A stretch of 64,000 nucleotides of DNA. It comes from Eubacterium sp. Its GTDB lineage: Bacteria > Bacillota > Clostridia > Oscillospirales > Acutalibacteraceae. Where the stretch lies: the NCBI GenBank assembly GCA_017463985.1, contig JAFUEH010000009.1:1-64000 (forward strand), given 5' to 3'. A model generated the notes under the pieces. That model was not told where the DNA came from, did no database searches, and was given only the letters and a program-made list of their open reading frames with translations. The position numbers and the translations under genes are program-made. The stretch's first letter is position 1, and each line of letters opens with the position of its first letter. Below, one piece after another: positions 50,523 through 58,007 of this stretch.

Positions 50523-51904
50523 AAATGATCACCAGACGAGGCATATTCCTCTGGATCTTGTCCGCGCTTTTTTTGGTCGGCGTTGTCTTTTTGACCGTAT
50601 CCTACGTGCAGCACGGCGACGAATGGGCCATGAAGCGCTATAACCGCCATCTTTATGCCGACGGCGAGCTGATCGGCGCCGGTACGATCTATGACCGCAA
50701 CGAGGTGCCGCTGGCGCAGACGGTGGACGGCGAGCGCGTCTACGCAGAGGACAAGGCGACCCGTAAGGCGACCCTGCACGTCGTTGGCGACCCGAAGAAT
50801 TTTATCTCCTCCAGCGTGCAATCTACCTACGATTCCCGCCTGACCGGCTATAACCTGCTGTTCGGCGTCTACAGCCTGAAAAAATACGGTAAGGGCAACG
50901 ACCTGCACCTGACCGTTGACAGCGAGGTATGCCGTACCGCTTACGAGGCGCTGGACGGCCGTAAGGGCACGGTCGGCGTTGTGAATTACAAAACCGGCGA
51001 TATTATCTGTTGTGTTTCCTCTCCCTCTTACGATGTGTACGATCCGCCGACGGATATCGACACCAACGAGGCTTACGAGGGCGTTTACATCAACCGTATG
51101 CTGTCGGCGCACTATGTTCCCGGCTCTACCTTTAAGCTGGTTACGGCGGTATGCGCGATTGAAAACATTCCCGACATTTTTGAACGCACGTGGGACTGCA
51201 ACGGCGCGTTTTCGCCTCCGGCCGGCGGCGAGATTATCTGTATGTCCGATCATGGCGAGGGGATCACCTTTAAAGAAGCGCTCGCGGAGAGCTGTAACGC
51301 CGTGTTTGCGCAGATCGCACTGGAGCTTGGTAACGAGAAGCTGACCGCCACCGCCGCGGAGCTGGGCATCGGCTCCGAAATCAAGATCAGCGGCGAGATC
51401 GGTTCCTTTGCCGGCAGCTTTGACGTGACCGGCGCCGCGCAGGATACGCTTGGCTGGACGGCGATCGGTCAGGGCGACACCCGTATTGCGCCGATCACCA
51501 TGCTGCGCATCGTCAGCGCGATCGCCAACGACGGCAACGCCGTATCCTTTAACATCGTTGAGGGGCTTGCCAGCTCCGCCGGCAAGGCGCTGAACATCTC
51601 CCTGCCGCAAAATAAAATCCAACTGCTCGATCCGACTGTCGCGGCGAAAATGACAGAAATGATGCGCTATAACGTCACCGAGGAATACGGCGACTACCGC
51701 TTTGAGGGGCTGAACCTCTGCGCTAAGAGCGGCACGGCGCAAATCGACGCCGACGAGGACCACGACCTATCCTGGTTCACCGGCTTCATGGACGACGAGG
51801 AACACCCGTATGCGTTCGTCGTCGTGGTAGAAAACAGCCATTCCGGCACCGCCGTCGCCGGTCCGATCGCGAACACGGTGCTGCAGGAAATTGTCAACGG
51901 CTAA
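50519..51904 (+). CDS. Class B penicillin-binding protein (PbpA-like)
   Basis: The 461-residue transpeptidase has one N-terminal membrane helix, a short pedestal (GTIYDRNEVPLAQT) and the penicillin-binding domain. Active-site motifs are VPGSTFKLV (SxxK), ESCNAVFAQ (SxN) and CAKSGTAQ (KSG in place of the common KTG). It crosslinks peptidoglycan and is sensitive to beta-lactams in principle. The short pedestal and pairing with FHA and SEDS genes resemble the PbpA-RodA-FHA cluster of Actinobacteria. Confidence 0.93.
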   Translation: MKMITRRGIFLWILSALFLVGVVFLTVSYVQHGDEWAMKRYNRHLYADGELIGAGTIYDRNEVPLAQTVDGERVYAEDKATRKATLHVVGDPKNFISSSVQSTYDSRLTGYNLLFGVYSLKKYGKGNDLHLTVDSEVCRTAYEALDGRKGTVGVVNYKTGDIICCVSSPSYDVYDPPTDIDTNEAYEGVYINRMLSAHYVPGSTFKLVTAVCAIENIPDIFERTWDCNGAFSPPAGGEIICMSDHGEGITFKEALAESCNAVFAQIALELGNEKLTATAAELGIGSEIKISGEIGSFAGSFDVTGAAQDTLGWTAIGQGDTRIAPITMLRIVSAIANDGNAVSFNIVEGLASSAGKALNISLPQNKIQLLDPTVAAKMTEMMRYNVTEEYGDYRFEGLNLCAKSGTAQIDADEDHDLSWFTGFMDDEEHPYAFVVVVENSHSGTAVAGPIANTVLQEIVNG

Positions 51905-51913
51905 AAATTTTTC

Positions 51914-51942
51914 TTGACAAACGAAAACAAAGGCTATATAAT
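51914..51942 (+). promoter_or_regulatory. Promoter of the peroxidase gene
   Basis: Perfect TTGACA (51914-51919), 17-base spacer and TATAAT (51937-51942). Confidence 0.88.
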
Positions 51943-51953
51943 GGTGTTGTAAT

Positions 51954-51969
51954 AAATTGTACACAATTT
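51954..51969 (+). promoter_or_regulatory. OhrR-like palindrome downstream of the peroxidase promoter
   Basis: AAATTGT-AC-ACAATTT lies about 12 bases after the -10 box. The core AATTGTACACAATT resembles the AATTGTATACAATT core of OhrR operators, which respond to organic peroxides. A MarR/OhrR-type repressor here would block transcription. No such regulator is in the window. Confidence 0.55.
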
Positions 51970-52000
51970 AATTATGCAAAATTTATAGGAGGCGTTTGCA

Positions 52001-52465
52001 ATGAGTATTTATAATTTTACAGTAACCACAAACAAGGGCGAGGACGTTTCGCTCGGTAACTACAAGGGCACGGTGCTGCTGATTGTCAACACCGCCACCG
52101 GCTGTGGCTTTACGCCGCAGTACGAGGGACTGGAGGCCATGTATCAAAAATATCATGATCGCGGCTTCGAGATCCTGGATTTTCCGTGCAATCAGTTTAT
52201 GTTCCAGGCACCCGGCGATGACGCGAAGATCGACAAGTTCTGCACGGTGAAGTACAACACGACCTTCCCGCGCTTTAAGAAGATCAAGGTCAACGGCAGC
52301 GACGCGGCGCCGCTTTACAACTACCTGAAGGAAAATTCTGACGGCAAGCGCATTAAGTGGAACTTCACCAAATTCCTCATTGACCGCGACGGCAATATCG
52401 TCGGACGCTTTGCGCCGAGCGACACGCCGGAGAGCATTGAGGATAAGGTTGAGGCCGTATTATAA
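52001..52465 (+). CDS. Glutathione peroxidase-family thiol peroxidase
   Basis: The 154-residue thioredoxin-fold protein has the peroxidatic Cys in NTATGCGFTPQYEGLEAM, plus FPCNQF and WNFTKFLIDRDG, giving the Cys-Gln-Trp-Asn active site. Bacterial members without selenocysteine mostly use thioredoxin rather than glutathione, which fits the thioredoxin reductase and thioredoxin genes that follow. Its promoter overlaps an OhrR-like site. AGGAGG precedes the ATG. Confidence 0.93.
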   Translation: MSIYNFTVTTNKGEDVSLGNYKGTVLLIVNTATGCGFTPQYEGLEAMYQKYHDRGFEILDFPCNQFMFQAPGDDAKIDKFCTVKYNTTFPRFKKIKVNGSDAAPLYNYLKENSDGKRIKWNFTKFLIDRDGNIVGRFAPSDTPESIEDKVEAVL

Positions 52466-52505
52466 GAAGGTATTGAAAATAATAAATCAAGGGTAGATTA
52501 TTTTT

Positions 52506-53372
52506 ATGGTTGATGTTATAATAATCGGTGCAGGACCTGCCGGCATTTCTGCGGCACTCTATGCCAAGCGTGCCAACAGGAGCGTGCTTGTGCTGTACCA
52601 CGGCGAATCACAGCTGGAAAAGGCGCACCTGATTGACAATTACTACGGCTTCCCGGGCGGCATTACCGGCAAGCAGCTCTATGAGGACGGCATTGCGCAG
52701 GCCAAGGCGCTCGGCGTGGAGGTCGTGAACAGCGAGGTGCTGCATATCGAAATGAATGCCGCGATGCATTACGAGGTAAAAACGGCCGATACTACGTATG
52801 AAGGTCTCAGCCTTGTGCTGTCCACCGGCAACAAAAAGCTCAAGCCCAACATTCAGGGGATCGATACCTTTGAGGGCAAGGGCGTCAGCTACTGTGCGAT
52901 CTGCGACGGCTTTTTCTACCGTAAAAAGACCGTGGCCGTGCTCGGTAACGGCGACTATGCGCTGTCCGAAGCGGGCGATCTCGAAAACATTGTCGCCAAG
53001 CTCTATATTCTGACAGACGGGCTGCCGGCGCCGGCAACGGATAAATACGAGGTCATCACCAAAAAGATCCGTGAGATCACAGGCGACGGCCGCGTAGGCG
53101 CGGTGGTGTTTGAGGACGGCACAGAGCTGGCACTCAACGGCATTTTCGTCGCACAGGGTGTGGCCGGCGGCGCCGACTTTGCCAAAAAGCTGGGCGTTGC
53201 GCTCGAGGGCGACAGCATTAAAGCGGATCAGTCGATGGCGACCAATCTGCCGGGCGTGTTCGCCTGCGGCAATATCACCGGTGGACTGCTGCAGGTGTGC
53301 AAGGCCGCTTACGAGGGCGCAGAGGCAGGGCTTTCCGCAGTAAAGTATGTGAAATCAAAGCAAGCAAAATAA
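52506..53372 (+). CDS. Thioredoxin reductase-like flavoprotein, probably not NADPH-dependent
   Basis: The 288-residue flavoprotein has the FAD loop VDVIIIGAGPAGISAALYA, redox pair CAIC in VSYCAICDGFF, and the C-terminal FAD block GVFACGNITGG. The nucleotide domain reads VLGNGDYALSEA and then YILTDGLPAP; the usual GGGNSA loop is altered and the HRRxxxR motif that binds NADPH phosphate is absent. Ferredoxin-dependent flavin thioredoxin reductases of Clostridium lack the same motif, so reduced ferredoxin is a likely electron donor. Thioredoxin follows after 11 bases. Confidence 0.85.
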   Translation: MVDVIIIGAGPAGISAALYAKRANRSVLVLYHGESQLEKAHLIDNYYGFPGGITGKQLYEDGIAQAKALGVEVVNSEVLHIEMNAAMHYEVKTADTTYEGLSLVLSTGNKKLKPNIQGIDTFEGKGVSYCAICDGFFYRKKTVAVLGNGDYALSEAGDLENIVAKLYILTDGLPAPATDKYEVITKKIREITGDGRVGAVVFEDGTELALNGIFVAQGVAGGADFAKKLGVALEGDSIKADQSMATNLPGVFACGNITGGLLQVCKAAYEGAEAGLSAVKYVKSKQAK

Positions 53373-53383
53373 GGAGAAAAGCA

Positions 53384-53692
53384 ATGGCAGTAATTGAAAT
53401 TAACGACGCAAATTTTGATGAGAAAATTCTGAACGCTGACAAGCCGGCACTGGTTGACTTCTACGCCGTTTGGTGCGGTCCATGCAAGATGATGTCCCCG
53501 ATCGTAGAGGAAATTGCCGAGGAGCATCCGGAGTTTGTTGTCGGCAAGTGCGATGTAGACGAGGCAGAAGGCTTGGCCGTACAGTTCGGCATTATGTCCA
53601 TCCCGACGCTGCTGGTATTCAAAAACGGCGAGCTCAGCAAGACCTTCATCGGCGTTACCGCCAAGGAGGAAATCCTCGACGCGTTACAATAA
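53384..53692 (+). CDS. trxA: Thioredoxin
   Basis: The 102-residue protein has the active-site AVWCGPCKMMSP and the cis-proline block IMSIPTLLVFKNGE. It transfers electrons from the reductase encoded just upstream to target proteins, such as the peroxidase two genes earlier. The reading frame begins earlier, inside the reductase gene, but AAGGAG precedes the ATG at 53384 where homology starts. Confidence 0.96.
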   Translation: MAVIEINDANFDEKILNADKPALVDFYAVWCGPCKMMSPIVEEIAEEHPEFVVGKCDVDEAEGLAVQFGIMSIPTLLVFKNGELSKTFIGVTAKEEILDALQ

Positions 53693-53703
53693 ACCGATCC
53701 GAT

Positions 53704-53728
53704 GGGCGGCATAAGCCGCCCTCTATTT
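53704..53728 (+). terminator. Weak terminator or attenuator after trxA
   Basis: GGGCGGC (53704-53710)/GCCGCCC (53715-53721) followed by TCTATTT. The T run is broken, so part of the transcription may continue into the lipase gene. Confidence 0.55.
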
Positions 53729-53743
53729 ATAAGAGGGATAACG

Positions 53744-54913
53744 ATGAAAAAAATACTTCCGCTACTGTTAGGCATTCTTTTCCTGTTTTCCTCCTGCAGT
53801 GCAGTCCCTACCGCGCAGGTCGCCACAGACGCTTTCCAAACGAATTATCCGTTTGTGTTTGTGCACGGTCTCTCCGGCTGGGGAAGCTACGATTTTCAGA
53901 ACAAGTTCATAAAATATTGGGGGATGCAAACAGGCGATCTTTTACAATACTTAAATGAGCAGGGCTTCGACTGCTACAGCGCCTCTGTGGCGCCGCAGGG
54001 CTCTGCATGGGACAGGGCGTGCGAGCTGTATGCACAGCTGACAGGGAGCGTCGTGGACTACGGCGAGGCACACGCCGCGCTTTGCGGGCATGAGCGCTTC
54101 GGCACCGATTACAGCCAAAAGCCGCTACTGAACGCTTGGGACAGCGAGCACAAGATCAACCTGCTCGGTCATTCCTTTGGCGGCGCCACGGTACGTATGC
54201 TGGCGGAGCTGATGGCGAACGGCAGCGAGGAGGAGCAGGCGGCCACGGACGCAGAAGCGCTTTCTCCGCTGTTTGCGGGCGGCAAAGCAAACTGGATCTA
54301 CAGCATTACAGCGCTGGCAGCGCCGATGAACGGCACCACGGCGTATGATGTCGATCCTGAGGCTTCGATCGGCGACGGCGCAAAGGCGCGCCTTTACAAC
54401 ACACTTTCAAGGCTGATGTCCGTGGGGACGAAGGAAAAGGAGGACGGCAGAGCCGACTTTGACAACGCGAATTACGATATGCTGATCGACAACGCGCTGG
54501 CGATGAACAGCCGCCTGTCCACGCTTGAAAACGTATATTATTTTTCTGTTCCCTGTAACTCGACCGTACAGGCTGAGGACGGGAGCTATGTCCCCGACGA
54601 AAGCAAGACAGAGGCAATGTTTATGCGGCCGGCTACGCTGATGGGCAGACTGACGGAGACGACGCCCGGCGGCACCGTGATCGACGAAAGCTGGCTGATG
54701 AACGACGGACTGGTCAACACCGTATCGGCAACCGCGCCGTTCAACGCACCGCAAAAGCCCTTTGACGAAAGCGATATTCCAAAGGGCGTATGGAATGTAT
54801 TGCCGGTCTATGACGGCGACCATATGTCGCTGCAAGGCGGCTTAACGATTAAAAACGACGTAAGGGAATTCTACGTGGAGCACCTTACGCTCATTAACAG
54901 CTTGGAGGGTTAA
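53744..54913 (+). CDS. Secreted lipoprotein lipase
   Basis: The 389-residue protein has a lipoprotein signal (KKILPLLLGILFLFSSC, lipobox Cys). The alpha/beta-hydrolase body has an oxyanion segment FVFVHGLSGWGSYD, the nucleophile elbow LLGHSFGGATVRM, and YDGDHMSLQGGL near the end supplying Asp/His. The large cap and general layout fit the Staphylococcus/Geobacillus-type lipases, which cleave triacylglycerols or other esters outside the cell. GAGGG precedes the ATG at 53744; the frame upstream lacks a signal. The ferritin-like gene follows after three bases. Confidence 0.83.
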   Translation: MKKILPLLLGILFLFSSCSAVPTAQVATDAFQTNYPFVFVHGLSGWGSYDFQNKFIKYWGMQTGDLLQYLNEQGFDCYSASVAPQGSAWDRACELYAQLTGSVVDYGEAHAALCGHERFGTDYSQKPLLNAWDSEHKINLLGHSFGGATVRMLAELMANGSEEEQAATDAEALSPLFAGGKANWIYSITALAAPMNGTTAYDVDPEASIGDGAKARLYNTLSRLMSVGTKEKEDGRADFDNANYDMLIDNALAMNSRLSTLENVYYFSVPCNSTVQAEDGSYVPDESKTEAMFMRPATLMGRLTETTPGGTVIDESWLMNDGLVNTVSATAPFNAPQKPFDESDIPKGVWNVLPVYDGDHMSLQGGLTIKNDVREFYVEHLTLINSLEG

Positions 54914-54916
54914 AGC

Positions 54917-55306
54917 ATGGCAAAGAAAACCGAATTAGAGGCGCTGATCGCCTCGCAGCAAACGGAGCTGGACGCGGTGCTGCTGTATCAGGCGCTGGCA
55001 AAGCTCATGAAAACAGAGGAAGACAAGGAGATCCTGCTGTCCATGGCAGCGGACGAGGGTCGGCACGCCGCCATTTTGAGAGGCATCACCGGCAAGCAGC
55101 TGCAGCCGAACGGCACGCTGGCAAAAATGACTACCGTGATGTACAAGGCAGGCGGCAAAAGGGTGCTGCTTCCGTTCATGGCCCGATTTGAGATCGAATC
55201 CTTTTTCAGTTATCAGAAATACTTTCAGCGCTACCCTGCTATCGCGGCGATCGCAGCGGATGAGATCCGTCACGGCCATCTGCTGAACCGGCTGCTTGCG
55301 CAGTAA
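54917..55306 (+). CDS. Ferritin-like diiron protein
   Basis: The 129-residue all-helical protein has two ExxH motifs (AADEGRHAAIL and AADEIRHGHLL) plus Glu residues in the other helices (QQTELDAVLLYQAL, ARFEIESFF), as in the rubrerythrin/ferritin-like superfamily. It lacks the rubredoxin tail. A peroxide- or oxygen-handling role is possible but not shown. It overlaps the region just before hflX. Confidence 0.7.
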   Translation: MAKKTELEALIASQQTELDAVLLYQALAKLMKTEEDKEILLSMAADEGRHAAILRGITGKQLQPNGTLAKMTTVMYKAGGKRVLLPFMARFEIESFFSYQKYFQRYPAIAAIAADEIRHGHLLNRLLAQ

Positions 55307-55328
55307 CGCGCCAACATTCAGAGGTACT

Positions 55329-56570
55329 ATGACCGTCAATAAAACAGACAAAACCGAACGGGCGTTTCTCTTTGCGCTGGACACCGGCGACTATGACGCC
55401 GACGCTTCGATCGAGGAGCTGACCGCGCTGGCACAGACGGGCGGCGCGGAGGTGATCTCCTACGCGGTTCAGCGGCGCGCGGCACCGGTCGCGGCCACGC
55501 TGCTGGGCAAGGGCTTACTGGAGGAAATTGCCGCCTTCTGTCAGGACCATGACATTGACCTGCTGATTGCCGACAACGAGCTGTCCCCCGTTCAAATCCG
55601 CAATATTGAAAATCTGACCGGTGTCAGGACGATTGACCGCACCACGCTGATCCTGGATATTTTTGCCGCACGTGCGCGCTCAAACGAGGGCAAGCTGCAG
55701 GTAGAGCTGGCGCAGCTGCAATATTCCCTGCCGCGTCTGAGCGGCAAGGGCACCGCGCTTTCACGGCTCGGCGGCGGTATCGGTACGCGCGGTCCGGGCG
55801 AAACAAAGCTGGAGACTGACCGACGTCATATTCGCCGCCGGATCGAAACCCTGCGCCGCGAGCTGGACAAGGTAGAAAAACGCCGCGAGCGCCTACACGA
55901 ACGCCGCCGCAAAAACGGCGCACTGTGCGTTGCCATCGTCGGCTATACCAATGCCGGCAAGTCTACGCTGATGAACCGTCTGACCGACGCCGGCGTACTG
56001 GAGGAGGACAAGCTGTTCGCAACGCTCGACCCGACGGCGCGCCGACTGCTTCTGCCGAACGGCCAACCGGTCATGCTTGTCGATACCGTCGGCTTGGTAC
56101 GGCGGCTGCCGCATCAGCTGGTGGAGGCCTTTCGCTCCACGCTGGAGGAAGCCAGCTGGGCAGATGTATTACTGAACGTCTGCGACGCGGCGGACGAGGA
56201 CTGCGCCGAACAGATACAGGTAACGCAGCGCGTCCTTCAGGATCTTGGCTGCGGCGATAAGCCCGTGATCAACGTGCTGAACAAGTGCGACAAGGCGCTC
56301 TCGCCGGACAGCTTAGACTTTCTAGAGAACGCCGTCAGGATCAGCGCCCTCACCGGCGAGGGCATTGACGGACTGCTGGCGGCGATCGAGGCCGCCTTGC
56401 CGCTGCGCAGCAGGCGCGTGCAGCTGCTGATTCCCTTCGACCGGCTGGGACTGGTCAGCGCGGTACGCAAAGGTACCGTACATTCAGAGGAATACCGTGA
56501 GGACGGGCTATGGCTGGACGCTACCGTTGCCGTCGACGAGCTGGAAAAATTAATTGATTATATTGTGTGA
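55329..56570 (+). CDS. hflX: Ribosome-associated GTPase HflX
   Basis: The 413-residue protein has the HflX N-terminal domain (AQTGGAEVISYAVQ, IADNELSPVQIRNIEN), the Gly-rich block GKGTALSRLGGGIGTRGPGE, and a GTPase domain with G1 GYTNAGKST, G3 DTVGLV and G4 NKCD. HflX rescues stalled or split ribosomes under stress. A start at 55296 inside the previous gene is possible; GAGGT precedes the ATG at 55329. Confidence 0.94.
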   Translation: MTVNKTDKTERAFLFALDTGDYDADASIEELTALAQTGGAEVISYAVQRRAAPVAATLLGKGLLEEIAAFCQDHDIDLLIADNELSPVQIRNIENLTGVRTIDRTTLILDIFAARARSNEGKLQVELAQLQYSLPRLSGKGTALSRLGGGIGTRGPGETKLETDRRHIRRRIETLRRELDKVEKRRERLHERRRKNGALCVAIVGYTNAGKSTLMNRLTDAGVLEEDKLFATLDPTARRLLLPNGQPVMLVDTVGLVRRLPHQLVEAFRSTLEEASWADVLLNVCDAADEDCAEQIQVTQRVLQDLGCGDKPVINVLNKCDKALSPDSLDFLENAVRISALTGEGIDGLLAAIEAALPLRSRRVQLLIPFDRLGLVSAVRKGTVHSEEYREDGLWLDATVAVDELEKLIDYIV

Positions 56571-56577
56571 GGTCACT

Positions 56578-56617
56578 GCATAGTATTATCCGAAAGGATT
56601 TTCAGGTGATACTATGC
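56578..56617 (+). promoter_or_regulatory. RNA hairpin covering the start codon of the DUF4830 gene
   Basis: GCATAGTAT (56578-56586) and ATACTATGC (56609-56617) are perfect nine-base inverted arms. The right arm contains the ATG (56614) and the loop contains the ribosome site AGGTG, so folding would hide the start. Confidence 0.6.
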
Positions 56618-57084
56618 AGGTGGTAACTTTCAAAGCAAAGCCGCGCACGGTTTTTGGCGCGGTGCTGGCCCTGACCGGGCTGATCGTGATCTTATTGACC
56701 TTTATTACCAACCACCCTGCCGCGCCGGCAGCCGCTGACGCGGCAATCAGCTGTGCCACAGCGGACGAGCGGGCGGCGTACATCCGCAGTCTCGGCTGGG
56801 AATTTGACACGGAGGAGCAACGGGAGATCACGATTCCGGAGGAATGGAACGACGTTTACCGGCAATATAACGACATACAAAAAAAGCAGGGCTTCGACCT
56901 GGAAAGCTACAAGGGAAGCACTGCGACGATCTATACCTACAGCATCACCAATTACGAGGACAACGATAAGGTGATTGCCGATTTAATTGTCTGCGACGGA
57001 AAGCTGATCGGCGCGGATCTGTGCGATCCGGCGGCCAAGGGCGGCTTCCTGACGCAGCTGGAGCAAAAGGATGAGACTGGATAA
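56614..57084 (+). CDS. DUF4830 domain membrane protein
   Basis: The 156-residue protein has one N-terminal membrane helix (TVFGAVLALTGLIVILLTFI) and an extracellular domain. ERAAYIRSLGWEFDTEEQRE, PEEWNDVYRQYNDIQKKQGF and YKGSTATIYTYSITNY match the DUF4830 family of clostridia. Function unknown. Expression may be limited by the hairpin over its start. It overlaps rsuA by 14 bases. Confidence 0.78.
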   Translation: MQVVTFKAKPRTVFGAVLALTGLIVILLTFITNHPAAPAAADAAISCATADERAAYIRSLGWEFDTEEQREITIPEEWNDVYRQYNDIQKKQGFDLESYKGSTATIYTYSITNYEDNDKVIADLIVCDGKLIGADLCDPAAKGGFLTQLEQKDETG

Positions 57085-57769
57085 AAAGCTGGCCGATGCG
57101 CTCAACATCACCCGCAGCGAGGCAAAGGCCGCCATTAAGCAAAAAGCCGTCTGCGTGAACGGCCGCGTGATCACTGCCGCCGATTTTGCCTGCAGCGACA
57201 GCGACAGCATTACGCTGAACGGTCAGGCCGTCAACACACAGACCTTCGTTTATATCATGATGAACAAGCCGCAGGGCGTGATCTCTGCCTCTGACGGAAA
57301 GGGCGAGCCCACCGTGCTCGACCTGCTGCCGGACGCGATGAGGCGCAAGGGACTTTTCCCTGCCGGTCGGCTGGACAAGGACACCACCGGCTTTATGCTC
57401 ATCACGAATGACGGCGTTTTTGCGCACAACCTGCTCAGTCCGTCAAAGCACGTGGATAAAACATACCTGGCCACGCTGGACAAGCCGGTTGACGACCGCG
57501 TCATCGCTGACTTTGAAAACGGCATGGAGCTGAACGGCGAACGCCTGCTGCAGGCATCGCTGCGGCCGCTCAACACGGAGCAGACCGTCGTGGAGGTCGT
57601 CCTGCGGCAAGGGCTGTATCATCAGGTCAAGCGGATGTTCTTAAAGCACGGTATTACGGTCACGGCGCTGCGGCGGACCGCGATCGGTCAATTACCGCTC
57701 GACCCGGCGCTCCGCGAGGGCGACAGCCGTTACCTCACCGCCGCGGAGCTGCAAGCAATCACGGCTTGA
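57071..57769 (+). CDS. rsuA: Small-subunit rRNA pseudouridine synthase, RsuA family
   Basis: The 232-residue enzyme has an N-terminal S4 RNA-binding domain (RLDKKLADALNITRSEAKAA) and the synthase domain with catalytic Asp in FPAGRLDKDTTGFMLITND and a C-terminal RQGLYHQVKRMF block. Family members modify U516 of 16S rRNA in E. coli; RluB/E/F relatives act on 23S rRNA, so the exact target is uncertain. The start lies within the DUF4830 gene. Confidence 0.9.
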   Translation: MRLDKKLADALNITRSEAKAAIKQKAVCVNGRVITAADFACSDSDSITLNGQAVNTQTFVYIMMNKPQGVISASDGKGEPTVLDLLPDAMRRKGLFPAGRLDKDTTGFMLITNDGVFAHNLLSPSKHVDKTYLATLDKPVDDRVIADFENGMELNGERLLQASLRPLNTEQTVVEVVLRQGLYHQVKRMFLKHGITVTALRRTAIGQLPLDPALREGDSRYLTAAELQAITA

Positions 57770-57858
57770 CATTTACACTGTTTTAACCACAAGATATAGT
57801 GGTTATCCGGCACTATGTGCATATTGAACAAAAAAGTTTAAAAATTTTGTGAAAATGG

Positions 57859-57895
57859 TTGCAATATCATCAAATCGCTTGTATAATATATACAA
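57859..57895 (+). promoter_or_regulatory. Promoter with palindrome at the -10 box for the CdaR-like gene
   Basis: TTGCAA (57859-57864), 17-base spacer and TATAAT (57882-57887). A perfect palindrome TTGTATA-ATA-TATACAA (57879-57895) covers the -10 box, as expected for a repressed or self-regulated promoter. Confidence 0.75.
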
Positions 57896-58007
57896 TCGGT
57901 TTGATGTTTTTTTGTGCATATTTATTACTTTGCTGTATGATTGCACAAACAGAACACCTATCACCAAAAAGATTTTTGCATTTCACAACACAAAACGAGG
58001 TGACACT

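Noticed and set aside
57849-58007. N-terminal extension of the CdaR-like regulator
   Set aside because: The in-frame extension overlaps the promoter itself; GAGGTG and the family start point to 58008.
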